In this document: one piece after another, positions 1 through 9,974 of the stretch
Layout: each line of letters opens with the position of its first letter
Numbering within the stretch: position 1 is the first letter of the stretch
Assembly (NCBI RefSeq): GCF_000513895.2
Contig: NZ_CP165782.1
Location: 2,170,001 to 2,234,000, forward strand
Direction: 5' to 3'
DNA length: 64,000 nt
Source of the DNA: Ensifer sp. WSM1721
GTDB taxonomy: Bacteria; Pseudomonadota; Alphaproteobacteria; Rhizobiales; Rhizobiaceae
Made by a program: the position numbers and the translations under genes
Notes under the pieces: model-generated
What the model was told of the DNA's origin: nothing
Seen by the model: the letters and a program-made list of their open reading frames with translations, nothing else
Databases searched by the model: none

Positions 1-2
1 GC

Positions 3-611
3 TACGGCAAGGTCGGCAACGATTTCCCGATCAACGACACCTATGCCCTCTTCCCGGAAGGGATCGAGCAGCGCGTCTACGATCCCGACAAGGCCGCCTT
101 CCACTACAAGAAGTCGGGCCACAGCGGTCCGGTTCTGCTGCGCACCTCCGACGTCGCCTTCCCCGGCGCGGTGGATGCAGCCGTTCTCTATCAGGAGAGC
201 GCGAAGAAGGCCGGTATCGAGATCGAGGTCAAGCGCGAGCCGGGCGACGGCTACTGGACGAATGTGTGGAACGTTCAGCCGTTCTGCACCTCCTACTGGG
301 GAGGCCGTCCGACCCAGGACCAGATGTACTCGACGGCTTATCTGTCGAACGCCGACTGGAACGACACTCGCTTCCAGCGTGAGGACTTCGACAAGCTTCT
401 GCTTGAGGCCCGCTCCGAACTGGACGAGGCCAAGCGCAAGGAGATGTACCGCACCATGGCAATGATGGTGCGCGACGAAGGTGGGCTGATCCTGCCGATG
501 TTCAATGACTTCGTGAACGCGGCCACGAAGCAGGTGAAGGGCTACGTCCACGACATCGGCAACGACATGTCGAACGGCTATGTCGCAACCCGGGTGTGGC
601 TGGACGCCTGA
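3..611 (+). CDS. Peptide/nickel-type ABC transporter periplasmic binding protein (C-terminal part)
   Basis: Only the last 202 residues are in the window; the reading frame is already open at the left edge and its start lies outside. The visible part has the look of the C-terminal lobe of family-5 solute-binding proteins, including an aromatic stretch around FCTSYWGGRP and a final helix with DEGGLILPMFNDFV. It would bind its ligand in the periplasm and deliver it to the two permeases encoded immediately downstream, whose first gene begins 2 nt after this stop codon. The ligand cannot be read from this fragment; oligopeptides or peptide-like compounds are the usual cargo, and the hydrolase at the end of the operon fits that. 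Confidence 0.85.
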   Translation, partial: YGKVGNDFPINDTYALFPEGIEQRVYDPDKAAFHYKKSGHSGPVLLRTSDVAFPGAVDAAVLYQESAKKAGIEIEVKREPGDGYWTNVWNVQPFCTSYWGGRPTQDQMYSTAYLSNADWNDTRFQREDFDKLLLEARSELDEAKRKEMYRTMAMMVRDEGGLILPMFNDFVNAATKQVKGYVHDIGNDMSNGYVATRVWLDA

Positions 612-613
612 CG

Positions 614-1726
614 ATGGAAAGCGGACCGATCACTGGTCCGGTTCTGACGGACGCGGCCGCGGGAGAGACACCCCTGCGGCCGGCCGATCTTTCCGGAGTA
701 CCAGCAAAACCCAACCCCGCCCTCGCCGCTGGCGAGCTCGGCGGCACATTCTGGCGGCGTTTCGTCTTTCGTCGTCCTCTCGCGGCGCTGATCCTGCAGC
801 GCCTCGGCTTGAGCGTCGGCCTTCTCTTCGCCGTGTCGCTGATGATCTTCGGCGGCGTAGAGGCTCTCCCCGGCGATTTCGCCACCACCTATCTCGGCCA
901 ATCCGCGACGCCGCAGGCGGTCGAGAACATCCGCAAGGATCTCGGCCTCGACAGACCCTGGAGCGAACGCTATCTCACCTGGCTTGGTGGCGCCGTGCAA
1001 GGCGACTTCGGCACGTCCTGGGCGAGCAAGAACTCCGTCAGCGAACAGATCGGCAACCGCCTCGGCAATTCGCTGTTTCTCGCCTTCTTCGCCGCGCTCA
1101 TCTCGGTACCGCTTGCAGTCGGGCTTGGGATGCTCGCGGTGCAATTCCGCAATCGCATGCCGGACAAGATCATCAACGTGATATCGCTGGCGGCGATCTC
1201 GCTGCCGGAATTCTTTATCGGCTATCTCTTGATCATGGTTTTCGCGGTCCAATTGGGGATCGCCACCTTCCCGGCGACTGTCTATGACAGCATGACCCTC
1301 ACCGAGCGGCTTTCGGCGATCGCCCTGCCGGTCGCGACGCTCGTACTCGTCGTCCTCGCGCATATGATGCGCATGACGCGGGCGGCAATCCTCAACGTCA
1401 TGTCGTCAGCCTATGTCGAGACCGCCGAACTTAAGGGTCTCGGCACCTTCCGCATCATCGCCCGCCACGCCGCTCCCAACGCCGTCGCGCCCGTCATCAA
1501 CGTCATTGCACTGAACCTCGCCTATCTCGTCGTCGGCGTCGTCGTCGTGGAGGTCGTCTTTGTCTATCCCGGCATGGGCCAATACATGGTCGATGCCGTG
1601 ACCGTGCGCGACATGCCCGTCGTACAGGCCTGCGGCCTGATCTTCGCGGCCTTCTACATCTTCCTCAATATGGCGGCCGACATCCTCGCCATTCTCGCCA
1701 ACCCGAGACTGAGGCACCCGCGATGA
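614..1726 (+). CDS. ABC transporter permease, DppB/OppB type
   Basis: Inner-membrane permease of about 370 residues. It has an N-terminal cytoplasmic extension of roughly 60 residues, then the first membrane helix near LILQRLGLSVGLLFAVSLMI, a large periplasmic loop with the ALPGDFA and LGLDRPW motifs of this family, and the later helices. The EAA-like cytoplasmic loop is recognisable around the ETAELKGLG segment. An upstream GTG at 596 is in frame, but the ATG at 614 follows the previous stop by 2 nt and is preferred. It overlaps the next permease by 4 nt (ATGA), a sign of translational coupling. It pairs with the DppC-type gene to form the channel. Confidence 0.9.
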   Translation: MESGPITGPVLTDAAAGETPLRPADLSGVPAKPNPALAAGELGGTFWRRFVFRRPLAALILQRLGLSVGLLFAVSLMIFGGVEALPGDFATTYLGQSATPQAVENIRKDLGLDRPWSERYLTWLGGAVQGDFGTSWASKNSVSEQIGNRLGNSLFLAFFAALISVPLAVGLGMLAVQFRNRMPDKIINVISLAAISLPEFFIGYLLIMVFAVQLGIATFPATVYDSMTLTERLSAIALPVATLVLVVLAHMMRMTRAAILNVMSSAYVETAELKGLGTFRIIARHAAPNAVAPVINVIALNLAYLVVGVVVVEVVFVYPGMGQYMVDAVTVRDMPVVQACGLIFAAFYIFLNMAADILAILANPRLRHPR

Positions 1727-2550
1727 ATGTGAAATCCATCCCCATCAGCGCCTGGATCGGCATTGTCGGCATCGCCATTGCCATTCTATGCGCGATTTTC
1801 GCGCCGGCACTCGCCCCCTATGGCGAGCGCGACGTGGTCGGCGAGATCTGGATGCCGGCCGGCGGCGACTTCCTGCTCGGCACCGACAACCTCGGGCGCG
1901 ACCTGCTTTCGCGCCTGATCTACGGCGCCCGCACCACCATTCTCGTGGCGCTGGCGGCAACCGTGCTCTCCTTCGCTCTCGGCATGATCCTGAGCTTCGC
2001 CGCGGCCGTCATGGGCGGCTTCGTCGACCAACTCTTTTCCCGCTTCAACGACCTGATGATGGCGATCCCGACGCTGATCTTCGCGCTCGTCGTTCTCGCC
2101 GTACTGCCGCAGCATCTCTGGATCCTGATCCTCGTCATGGCCGTGCTCGACTCCACCCGCGTCTTTCGCATCGGCCGCGCGGTCGCCCTCGACGTTGCCG
2201 TGATGGAGTTCGTCGAAGCGGCGCGGCTTCGCGGCGAAGGCTCCCTCTGGATCATCTTTCGGGAAATCCTCCCGAACACGCTCTCGCCCTTGCTTGCCGA
2301 GTTCGGCCTGCGCTTCGCCTTCTCTATCCTGTTCCTCTCCACGCTCTCCTTCCTCGGCCTCGGCATCCAGCCGCCGGCCGCCGACTGGGGCGGCATGGTC
2401 AAGGACAACAAGGACGGCATCATCTTCGGCATCTCAGCCGCTCTCGTTCCGGGTGCCGCGATTGCCACGCTTGCGATCTGCGTCAACCTCGTCGTCGACT
2501 GGCTGATGAAGCGCACCTCGAGCCTGAAAGGAGGGCGCGGTGATGCCTGA
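1723..2550 (+). CDS. ABC transporter permease, DppC/OppC type
   Basis: Second permease of the peptide-type importer, 275 residues, starting inside the stop codon of the first. It has the family signature LGTDNLGRDLLSRLIYGAR near residue 50, which is typical of DppC/OppC proteins, followed by several membrane helices and the cytoplasmic loop containing EFVEAARLRGEG that contacts the ATPase. The C-terminal part contains GLGIQPPAADWGGMVKD, another family hallmark. The next gene, encoding the ATPase, overlaps its last 8 nt. The transported substrate is not indicated by the sequence. Confidence 0.9.
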   Translation: MNVKSIPISAWIGIVGIAIAILCAIFAPALAPYGERDVVGEIWMPAGGDFLLGTDNLGRDLLSRLIYGARTTILVALAATVLSFALGMILSFAAAVMGGFVDQLFSRFNDLMMAIPTLIFALVVLAVLPQHLWILILVMAVLDSTRVFRIGRAVALDVAVMEFVEAARLRGEGSLWIIFREILPNTLSPLLAEFGLRFAFSILFLSTLSFLGLGIQPPAADWGGMVKDNKDGIIFGISAALVPGAAIATLAICVNLVVDWLMKRTSSLKGGRGDA

Positions 2551-4174
2551 GCTGCTTTCCGTCAAGAACCTAAAAATAGAGGCGACGAGCTATCCACCCG
2601 GCGAGCCGCCGAAGGTGGTAACACTGGTCGAAGGCGTCTCCTTCGACCTGCAGAAGGGCAAGGTCCTTGGCCTCATCGGCGAATCGGGCGCCGGCAAGTC
2701 GACGATCGGCCTATCGGCTCTTGCCTATGGCCGCGGCGGTTGCCGCATCACCGCCGGCGAGGTGCTGCTCAACGGTAAGGATATCCTTAAGCTCGACCGC
2801 AGCGGCATCAACTCCGTGCGCGGCGCCCATGTCTGCTATGTGGCCCAGTCTGCGGCGGCCGCGTTCAACCCCGCCCACAAGCTTGGCGAACAGGTGATCG
2901 AGGCGTCGCTCCGCCACGGCATCATGAACAGGGCGGAGGCGCAGAAACGCGCGCTTTACCTGTTCCGCGTGCTGGGCCTGCCCAATCCCGAAACCTTCGG
3001 CGAGCGCTACCCGCACCAGGTGTCCGGCGGCCAATTGCAGCGTGCGATGACCGCCATGGCGCTCTGCCCCAATCCGGAACTGATCGTCTTCGACGAACCG
3101 ACAACGGCGCTCGACGTGACCACCCAGATCGACGTCCTCGCCGCCATCAAGCACGCGATAGAGGAGACGCATACGGCAGCGCTCTACATCACCCATGATC
3201 TCGCGGTGGTCGCCCAAATCTCCGACGACATCATGGTGCTGCGCCACGGCAAGACCGTCGAATACGGCACTACAAAGCAGGTGATCGAAGCGCCGAAGGA
3301 AGACTATACCCGCGCCCTCGTCAGCGTCCGCCAGACGAAGCGGGACGAAGCCACGGACCAGTCCGGCACGCTTCTCAAGATCGAGAACGTGCACGCCGCC
3401 TATGGCAACGGCTTCAAGGTCCTGCACGACGTCTCGATGCATCTGCCGAAGGGTCAAACGCTGGCGATCGTCGGAGAATCCGGATCCGGCAAATCGACGC
3501 TCGCACGGGTGATCACCGGGCTCCTGCCGCCGACCGAAGGCCACATCACCTTCGAGGGCAAGGAACTGCCTCGAGCATTGAAAGGACGGTCGCGGGAGGA
3601 ACTGCGCCGCATCCAGATGATCTACCAGATGGCGGACACCGCGATGAACCCCCGCCAGACGGTGCGCGACATCATCGGCCGGCCGCTTTCCTTTTATTTC
3701 AGCATGCACGGCGCCAGGAAGACCGAGCGCGTCAAAGAACTGCTCGACCAGATCGAGATGGGCTCGCGTTTCCTCGACCGTTACCCCGCCGAACTTTCCG
3801 GCGGGCAGAAGCAGCGCGTGGCGATCGCCCGAGCCCTTGCCGCCAAGCCTGAACTCATCCTCTGCGACGAGCCGACTTCGGCACTCGACCCGCTGGTCGC
3901 CGAAGGCATCCTAAGTCTTCTTATGAAGCTTCAGGAAGAAACCGCTGTTTCTTATGTCTTTATCACGCACGACATCGCCATCGTCCGAGCAATCGCCGAC
4001 AGCGTCGCCGTCATGCACCGCGGGCGGCTCGTGCGCTTCGGCCAGAAATCGAAGGTGCTCTCGCCGCCCTTCGACGACTACACAGACCTGCTTTTGAAGT
4101 CGGTTCCGGAGATGGAAATCGGTTGGCTGGAAAAGGTGCTGAAGACGCGCCGCATGGAAAGCGCCGGCAATTGA
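2543..4174 (+). CDS. Double ATP-binding subunit of peptide-type ABC importer (DppD-DppF fusion)
   Basis: 543-residue protein carrying two complete nucleotide-binding domains in one chain. The first half has Walker [10 protein letters not shown], signature VSGGQLQRA and Walker [14 protein letters not shown]. The second half has [24 protein letters not shown] and [13 protein letters not shown]. Fusion of the DppD- and DppF-like halves is common in rhizobia. AGGAGG lies at 2529-2534; this serves either the ATG at 2543 or a GTG at 2540, and the ATG has the better spacing. It would power the two permeases just upstream. Confidence 0.93.
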   Translation: MPELLSVKNLKIEATSYPPGEPPKVVTLVEGVSFDLQKGKVLGLIGESGAGKSTIGLSALAYGRGGCRITAGEVLLNGKDILKLDRSGINSVRGAHVCYVAQSAAAAFNPAHKLGEQVIEASLRHGIMNRAEAQKRALYLFRVLGLPNPETFGERYPHQVSGGQLQRAMTAMALCPNPELIVFDEPTTALDVTTQIDVLAAIKHAIEETHTAALYITHDLAVVAQISDDIMVLRHGKTVEYGTTKQVIEAPKEDYTRALVSVRQTKRDEATDQSGTLLKIENVHAAYGNGFKVLHDVSMHLPKGQTLAIVGESGSGKSTLARVITGLLPPTEGHITFEGKELPRALKGRSREELRRIQMIYQMADTAMNPRQTVRDIIGRPLSFYFSMHGARKTERVKELLDQIEMGSRFLDRYPAELSGGQKQRVAIARALAAKPELILCDEPTSALDPLVAEGILSLLMKLQEETAVSYVFITHDIAIVRAIADSVAVMHRGRLVRFGQKSKVLSPPFDDYTDLLLKSVPEMEIGWLEKVLKTRRMESAGN

Positions 4175-4305
4175 TCTTCAAGCGATGCGGAAAACGAGCG
4201 GCCTGCCGCCCGCTTCCGCATCTCTTCCGTTAAAATCGTCGTCGCCTGAAAGACTTCGCCGCGCCGAGGACGATCGCGCGAGATATGGGTCGAGAGGTAG
4301 CCAAC

Positions 4306-6303
4306 ATGGTCGATCGCAGCTTTACCGTGATAGAGAACGAGTGGATTACGCTCAAGGACGGAACTCGGCTTGCCGCGCGGATCTGGATGCCGGAAGGCAC
4401 GGAACAGAACCCGGTACCGGCGGTGCTCGAATATCTCCCCTATCGCAAGCGCGACGGGACCTGTGCGCGCGACGAATCCACCTATCCGGTTTTCGCGGCC
4501 GCCGGCATTGCCGGCGTGCGTGTCGACATCCGCGGCTCCGGCGAATCGGAAGGCGTGATCGACGGTGAGTATACGCCGCGCGAGCTTTCCGACGGCTGCG
4601 AGATCATCGAATGGATTGCCGCGCAACCCTGGTCGAACGGCAAGGTCGGCATGATGGGGATATCCTGGGGCGGCTTCAACTGCCTGCAGATAGCGGCACT
4701 CAAGCCGCCGGCGTTGAAGGCGGTCATCTCGATCGCCTCGACTGTCGATCGCTACAACGACGACATACATTACAAGAACGGCTGTCACCTCTCGGCGCAG
4801 CTCTCCTGGGCGGCGACCATGCTCGCCTATCAGTCGCGCTCACCCGATCCGGAACTCGTCGGCGAGCGTTGGAGGGAAATGTGGCTGGAGCGATTGGAGA
4901 ACGAGCCCTTCTTTCTCGAAGAATGGCTCGAGCATCAGCGCCGCGATGATTTCTGGCGACATGGCTCGATCTGCGAGGATTTCGAGGGCTTTCCCATTCC
5001 CGCGCTCGTCATCGCCGGTTGGGCCGACGGCTACCGCAACACTCCAATCAAGGCGATCGAGGGTCTCGGTGACAAGGCCAAGGCGCTCATCGGTCCCTGG
5101 GTTCACAAATATCCGCATTTCGCCTGGCCGAAGCCGCGGGCGGACTTTCACAGCGAGGCGATCCGCTGGTGGAACCGCTGGCTGCGCGACGGGCGAAACG
5201 ACGCCGAAAGCCTACCGCCGATGCGCGCCTATATTCTCGACGGGCCGAGACCGGCCCTCAGGCGCGACCGAGACCCGGGCCGCTGGATCGCCAAGGATCG
5301 GTGGGCCGTACCCGAGATGCGTCCCTTCGTTGTGACAACCGATGGAAGCCTCGCCGACGGTTCTTCTTCGAAGCGAGGAATCGGCGACATCTATCTCCGC
5401 TCTCCGCTCGACACCGGCACGGCCGCCGGCGAATACTTCACGCTGAAGCCGGACGCCGAGATGGCGGGCGACCAGCGCATCGACGACGCGGGCTCCCTCA
5501 CGTTCGATACGCATCCATTGCTCGAGGCGCAGGATTATTTGGGACAGCCAGTCCTCACGCTCGAAGTCTCCTGCGCCGCCGAAACCGCCAACCTGATCGC
5601 CCGTCTCGTCGACGTCCACCCCGATGGCACGGCGACCCGCGTCTCCTTCGGCGTTCTCAACCTCGCTCACCGCAACGGCAATGCGAAGCCGTCGCCGATG
5701 GAGAAGAACCGCAAGACGCGCGTCACCCTGGTGCTCGACGCTTGCGGCTATCGCTTCCGGCCCGGCCACCGCATGCGACTATCGCTATCGACCTCCTATT
5801 GGCCGATGATCCTCCCGTCCCCGAGCGATCCGGGGCTGACGATAGACACGGCGAGCCTGTCGCTGTCGCTACCGCTCCTCGGCGACCACCGCGAAATCGT
5901 GGTGCCGCAGCCCGCGAACCCCGAACCGCTGCCGCACTACATCGCCCATTCGCCGGCCGAAACCCGCCGCACGGTCGAACGCGACATGACGAAGGGCGTG
6001 ACCCGCTACCGGATCTACGAGGACACCGGCCTCGTCGAACACCCCGATACCGGCAACGCGACGCAGGATATCCGCGACGAAACCTGGTCGATCTCACCCG
6101 CCGACCCCCATTCGTTGACGGGCCTTTCAACGTGGACATGCATCGCCCGGCGCGCTCAGCAGTCCGTCAGGACCATCGCGACCTCCCGGCTCGGCTGCAC
6201 GGAAACCGAGTGGATCACCTCGGCAAAGGTTGAGGCTTTCGAGGGCGAGGAGAAGATTTTCGAGAAGAACTTCGAGAAGCGGATCAGGCGGGATTTTATG
6301 TAG
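4306..6303 (+). CDS. CocE/NonD-family serine hydrolase (X-Pro dipeptidyl-peptidase type)
   Basis: 665-residue enzyme with an alpha/beta-hydrolase core and a C-terminal beta-rich domain like that of CocE and X-prolyl dipeptidyl peptidases. The nucleophile elbow is GISWGG, the acid is probably the Asp in GWADGY and the catalytic His is in GPWVHKYP. Such enzymes cleave acyl, ester or amide bonds, including those of proline-containing peptides and beta-lactam-type esters. I chose the ATG at 4306 because GAGAGG lies just before it; an in-frame ATG at 4285 lacks such a site. It follows the peptide-type ABC operon by about 130 bp on the same strand, so it may process what that importer brings in. 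There is no obvious signal peptide, which suggests a cytoplasmic location. The substrate is inferred from context only. Confidence 0.85.
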   Translation: MVDRSFTVIENEWITLKDGTRLAARIWMPEGTEQNPVPAVLEYLPYRKRDGTCARDESTYPVFAAAGIAGVRVDIRGSGESEGVIDGEYTPRELSDGCEIIEWIAAQPWSNGKVGMMGISWGGFNCLQIAALKPPALKAVISIASTVDRYNDDIHYKNGCHLSAQLSWAATMLAYQSRSPDPELVGERWREMWLERLENEPFFLEEWLEHQRRDDFWRHGSICEDFEGFPIPALVIAGWADGYRNTPIKAIEGLGDKAKALIGPWVHKYPHFAWPKPRADFHSEAIRWWNRWLRDGRNDAESLPPMRAYILDGPRPALRRDRDPGRWIAKDRWAVPEMRPFVVTTDGSLADGSSSKRGIGDIYLRSPLDTGTAAGEYFTLKPDAEMAGDQRIDDAGSLTFDTHPLLEAQDYLGQPVLTLEVSCAAETANLIARLVDVHPDGTATRVSFGVLNLAHRNGNAKPSPMEKNRKTRVTLVLDACGYRFRPGHRMRLSLSTSYWPMILPSPSDPGLTIDTASLSLSLPLLGDHREIVVPQPANPEPLPHYIAHSPAETRRTVERDMTKGVTRYRIYEDTGLVEHPDTGNATQDIRDETWSISPADPHSLTGLSTWTCIARRAQQSVRTIATSRLGCTETEWITSAKVEAFEGEEKIFEKNFEKRIRRDFM

Positions 6304-6414
6304 GCGATCGGCCCGCGTCGTTGCCCTCATGCCGCTGCCGCGCCCTCGCGCAGGATCGGTTTCGCACCCGTAAGCAGTCGATGAAGGTCAGTCGCTCCAC
6401 TTATTTCTTCTTGC

Positions 6415-7338
6415 TCATTCCGTTCCAACCAGTTGCGCGAGGCCATGCACCAGATGGCGAAATCCCGCTCGCGCGCCAGGGCTCATGTGCCGCGCCCGCA
6501 GCCAGGCATGGATCATCTGCGGCTCCTCGCGATAGGTCACGTCGACGCCCGCTTGCGCGAGCCGGGCGGCATAGGTCCGCGCGTCGTCCCGCAGCGGATC
6601 GAAATGCGCGCCGGTGATATAGGCCGGTGGAAGTCCGGAAAGATCCGTAGCCCTCAGCGGGTAAGCGAAAGAGTCCTCGGCAGGCGCCTGCAGCACGTCG
6701 CGATAATAGGCCACGTCCGTCGTCGAAAGCCCCGGCGCCTCCGCCATCTCGACATAAGAGCCGCTAACAAGATCGCCACCGAGACCGGGATAGATCAGCA
6801 CTTGGCCCACGATGCCGGAAAGCCCCTCCGCCTTCGCCTTGAGCACGATACCCGCGGCAAGGTTCCCGCCTGCACTGTCGCCAACTACGACGACCGGACG
6901 GCCATCGGCGAGAAGGCTTTCGAGCACCGCATAACAATCCTCGAAGGCCGCCGGCCAGACATGCTCCGGCGCCAGGCGGTAATCCACCGCCGCAAGTTCG
7001 GCGCGTGCACCATGCGCGAGCTCGGCACAGATCGCGTCATGGCTTTCCAACGAGCCGACGACGAAGCCGCCGCCGTGAATATACAAGATACGTGTCTCGC
7101 TCGCGACCTCAGCGGGGCGGTAGTGCCTGGTAGGTATGCGCCCTGCCACAACCGCATCCCGCCGCCTCAGGCCCTCGGGCGACGGCGCATCGAACTCCGC
7201 GCAAAGCTCGTCGTACCATTGCCGCTGCTGCGCGATGCAGGCATTGACCGCGTCCGCGGGATAGAACGACTCGCAACGTTCGTGAAAGTTGAGGATGCCG
7301 GCTTCCGTCGGCATCGGTTTTGGTCGTCTCGAATCCAT
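6415..7338 (-). CDS. Alpha/beta hydrolase, hormone-sensitive-lipase (family IV) esterase
   Basis: 307-residue cytosolic esterase. It has the oxyanion-hole motif HGGGF, the nucleophile elbow GDSAGG, the catalytic Asp in the AHFDPLRDDA segment and the catalytic His in MIHAW, the full set expected for bacterial HSL-type esterases acting on short-chain esters. An in-frame ATG exists 66 codons upstream, but the ATG at 7338 is preceded by GGAGCG and begins the conserved part of the protein. It is divergent from the LysR-type gene at 7530, with 191 bp between them, so that regulator probably controls it. It is convergent with the CocE-type hydrolase gene. Confidence 0.85.
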   Translation of the reverse strand: MDSRRPKPMPTEAGILNFHERCESFYPADAVNACIAQQRQWYDELCAEFDAPSPEGLRRRDAVVAGRIPTRHYRPAEVASETRILYIHGGGFVVGSLESHDAICAELAHGARAELAAVDYRLAPEHVWPAAFEDCYAVLESLLADGRPVVVVGDSAGGNLAAGIVLKAKAEGLSGIVGQVLIYPGLGGDLVSGSYVEMAEAPGLSTTDVAYYRDVLQAPAEDSFAYPLRATDLSGLPPAYITGAHFDPLRDDARTYAARLAQAGVDVTYREEPQMIHAWLRARHMSPGARAGFRHLVHGLAQLVGTE

Positions 7339-7529
7339 CCCACGCTCCGCAGTGCATGTTGCTTCGATCGGGGTCCTGAAGACATGTAGCCTTGCGCGTC
7401 CGAAAATGGGCAGTGCTGCAGGACGCAGCTTAGCATTGCCGCGCCGCCGCGCACGGCAAAATGCGCCAACGCCTGCCGCGGTCCACGCATTGCTTGCGTT
7501 TCCCTCAGCAAGCGGTGTTAATTCGCTCC

Positions 7530-8438
7530 ATGGCATTCACGCTCCGGCAATTGCAATATTTCGTCGCCGTCGCCGAACAGGGCTCGGTCACCCGCGCGGC
7601 GCAGAACCTTTCGATCTCGCAATCTTCGATCACCGAAGCGATCAAGGAGCTCGAAACCGATCTCGGCGTCGAGCTCTTCGACCGCCATCCGCGCGGCCTG
7701 TCGATCACCCATAACGGGCATCAGTTCCTGCGCCATGCAACGAAAATCCTCGCCGACGTTTCCGACGCGCGGAGGAGCTTTGCCGACAGCCGCGAGGAAC
7801 GCGGCGGCAGGCTCAATCTCGGCGTTACCTCGCTCGTCGCCGGCTATGTGCTCTCCGACCTGCTTGCCCGCTATCGCCGCGCTTGCCCGGGTGTCGAGGT
7901 GAGCGCCATCGAGGACAACGGCTCCTATCTCGAACATCTGCTGATCGGCGGCGAACTCGACGTAGCCGTCATGGTCATCTCCAACCTGCGCGACCGCATG
8001 GCGCTGCAGGCTGAAATCCTCGAAACCTCGCCCTACCGTCTCTGGCTGCCGATCGGCCACCCGCTCGTTGCCGCCGATATCATCTCGGTCGAGGACATCG
8101 CCAAGGAGCCGCTGATCATGCTCACGGTGGACGAGATCGAAGAGAACACCGGCAAGCTTTTGACGGCGCTCGGCGCGCGCCCGCATGTCGCCTTCCGCAC
8201 TCGTTCTGTCGAGGCGGTCAGAAGCCTGGTTGCGACGGGCGCCGGCATCGCGCTTTTGCCCGACCTCGTCTACCGGCCCTGGTCGCTCGAAGGCGACCGG
8301 ATCGAGAGCCGCGACGTCTCCGGCGCACTGCCGGTCGTGCAGGTCGGCATGGTCTGGCGCAAAGGTTCGAGCCTGCCGCAATCGGCCCGCGATTTCGTCG
8401 GCATCGCCGAAGCCTTGCGCAGCGCGCGCCCGCGATGA
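7530..8438 (+). CDS. LysR-family transcriptional regulator
   Basis: 302-residue LysR-type regulator. The N-terminal winged helix-turn-helix covers about residues 1-60 (LRQLQYFVAVAEQGSVTRAAQ, then SQSSITEAIKELE), and the remainder is the ligand-binding domain of periplasmic-binding-protein fold. The track of open codons begins 23 codons earlier, but homologues begin at the MAFTLRQL segment. It sits between a divergent esterase gene and the polyamine-type ABC operon that starts 175 bp downstream on the same strand, so it could regulate either or both. The effector is unknown. Confidence 0.88.
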   Translation: MAFTLRQLQYFVAVAEQGSVTRAAQNLSISQSSITEAIKELETDLGVELFDRHPRGLSITHNGHQFLRHATKILADVSDARRSFADSREERGGRLNLGVTSLVAGYVLSDLLARYRRACPGVEVSAIEDNGSYLEHLLIGGELDVAVMVISNLRDRMALQAEILETSPYRLWLPIGHPLVAADIISVEDIAKEPLIMLTVDEIEENTGKLLTALGARPHVAFRTRSVEAVRSLVATGAGIALLPDLVYRPWSLEGDRIESRDVSGALPVVQVGMVWRKGSSLPQSARDFVGIAEALRSARPR

Positions 8439-8494
8439 GGCCTACGTTTCAGACAGACGCGAAATGCGAGCGGAAAACCGCACATTCGCGTCGA

Positions 8495-8511
8495 TATCGG
8501 AAATACCGATA
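8495..8511. promoter_or_regulatory. Inverted repeat upstream of the polyamine-type ABC operon
   Basis: TATCGG and CCGATA form a perfect 6-bp inverted repeat separated by AAATA, about 100 bp before the ydcS-like gene. It could be an operator for the LysR protein encoded just upstream, but no binding evidence exists. The arms are short and a chance occurrence is possible. Confidence 0.3.
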
Positions 8512-8613
8512 GCGACATTCTGATTAATGAATTTGCGAATACGGAGAAATAGAGGCACGCTTCACCTCGGGAACAAAGCCGCCGGAAGCGGCATGAAACT
8601 GGGGAGACTTCCG

Positions 8614-9774
8614 ATGAAGCAGATGTTGAAATCCTGCACGGCGCTCACGCTTTCTCTGGGCCTCGTAGCGCCGGCCGTCGCGCAGGAGCCGCTGGAGGAA
8701 CTCGGCAAGGGAGAAGGCGAACTCTCGATCGTCGCTTGGCCCGGTTATATCGAACGCGGCGAGACCGACAAGAACTACGACTGGGTCACCGAATTCGAGA
8801 AGAAGACGGGCTGCAAGATCAGCGTGAAGACCGCCGCCACCTCCGACGAGATGGTCGCGCTGATGAACGAGGGAGGCTTCGATCTCGTCACCGCCTCCGG
8901 CGATGCCTCGCTTCGTCTCGTCGCCGGCAAGCGCGTCCAACCGATCAACACCGACCTCATCCCGAGCTGGAAGACGATCGACGAGCGCATGCAGAATGCG
9001 CCGTGGCATACGGTCAACGGCGTCCATTACGGCACACCTTATGTCTGGGGGCCGAACGTGCTGATGTACAACACGGAGGTCTTCAAGGGTGAGGCGCCGA
9101 AGAGCTGGAAGGTCGTTTTCGAGGAAATGACGCTCCCCGACGGCAAGTCCAACAAAGGCCGCATCCAGGCCTATGACGGTCCGATTCATGTCGCCGATGC
9201 CGCCAACTACCTGATGGCGCACAAGCCACAGCTCGGCATCAAGGATCCCTATGAGCTCAACGAGGACCAGTACAAGGCCGCCCTCGATCTGCTTCGCACC
9301 CAACGCACGCTCGTCGGCCGCTATTGGCACGACGCGATGATCCAGATCGACGACTTCAAGAACGAGGGTGTCGTCGCCTCCGGCTCATGGCCCTTCCAGG
9401 TCAATCTGATGAAAGCCGAGAAGCTGCCGATCGACTCGGTCGTTCCGGAAGAAGGGGTAACGGGCTGGGCGGATACGACCATGCTGCATGCGGAAAGCGA
9501 GCATCCGAACTGCGCCTATATGTGGATGGAGCACACGCTCTCCCCGAAGGTTCAGGGCGACGTATCTGCCTGGTTCGGCGCCAATCCGTCGGTAGGTGCC
9601 GCCTGCAAGGGTAACGAGCTCCTGACGGACGAGGGCTGCGCCACCAACGGCTACGACGACTTCGAGAAGGTCAAATTCTGGAAGACGCCCGTGTCCAAAT
9701 GTGAGAGCCAGGGCGAGTGCGTGCCCTATCACCGCTGGGTCTCCGACTACATCGGGGTCATCGGCGGGCGGTAA
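8614..9774 (+). CDS. Polyamine-type ABC transporter periplasmic binding protein (YdcS-like)
   Basis: 386-residue periplasmic solute-binding protein of the spermidine/putrescine family. The first 25 or so residues are a Sec signal peptide (basic start, hydrophobic core, cleavage near VAQEP). Mature-protein landmarks include LSIVAWPGYIERGE and the hinge segment YGTPYVWGPNVLMYN. GGGGAGA lies about 8 nt before the ATG at 8614, which is why I reject the earlier in-frame starts at 8527 and 8593. The order binding protein, ATPase, two permeases, aminobutyraldehyde-type dehydrogenase matches E. coli ydcSTUV-patD, supporting putrescine or a related amine as ligand. A RIME-like element separates it from the ATPase gene. 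Confidence 0.9.
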   Translation: MKQMLKSCTALTLSLGLVAPAVAQEPLEELGKGEGELSIVAWPGYIERGETDKNYDWVTEFEKKTGCKISVKTAATSDEMVALMNEGGFDLVTASGDASLRLVAGKRVQPINTDLIPSWKTIDERMQNAPWHTVNGVHYGTPYVWGPNVLMYNTEVFKGEAPKSWKVVFEEMTLPDGKSNKGRIQAYDGPIHVADAANYLMAHKPQLGIKDPYELNEDQYKAALDLLRTQRTLVGRYWHDAMIQIDDFKNEGVVASGSWPFQVNLMKAEKLPIDSVVPEEGVTGWADTTMLHAESEHPNCAYMWMEHTLSPKVQGDVSAWFGANPSVGAACKGNELLTDEGCATNGYDDFEKVKFWKTPVSKCESQGECVPYHRWVSDYIGVIGGR

Positions 9775-9803
9775 GCCGGACCGCAGCCGCATCGCAAGCA
9801 TTT

Positions 9804-9953
9804 GCCCCTCACACTAACCCTCTCCCCGCCCTCAGGGAGAGGGAACGCCTCCGCCAAAGCTCCCGCATCCCGTGAGTCCTTTGAGTGAGGCGGCCGTCGC
9901 AAGTCCCCTTCTCCCCGCGAGCGGGGAGAAGGTCGCGGCAGCGGGATGAGGGG
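9804..9953. repeat. RIME-like palindromic intergenic repeat
   Basis: The stretch contains two hairpins, CCCTCTCCCC...GGGAGAGGG (about 9819-9843) and CCTTCTCCCCGCGAGCGGGG (starting 9907), and ends in the typical GCAGCGGGATGAGGGG tail. This composition matches the rhizobium-specific intergenic mosaic elements. It sits inside the polyamine-type operon between the binding protein and ATPase genes, where the hairpins could reduce downstream expression or stabilise the upstream mRNA. Confidence 0.8.
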
Positions 9954-9974
9954 CCGAAATCCTGGAGTATCCCC

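Noticed and set aside
9804..9953. Possible CRISPR-like array because of repeated palindromes
   Set aside because: Only two hairpins of different sequence with no regular spacers; the structure fits a RIME element, and no cas gene is in the window.
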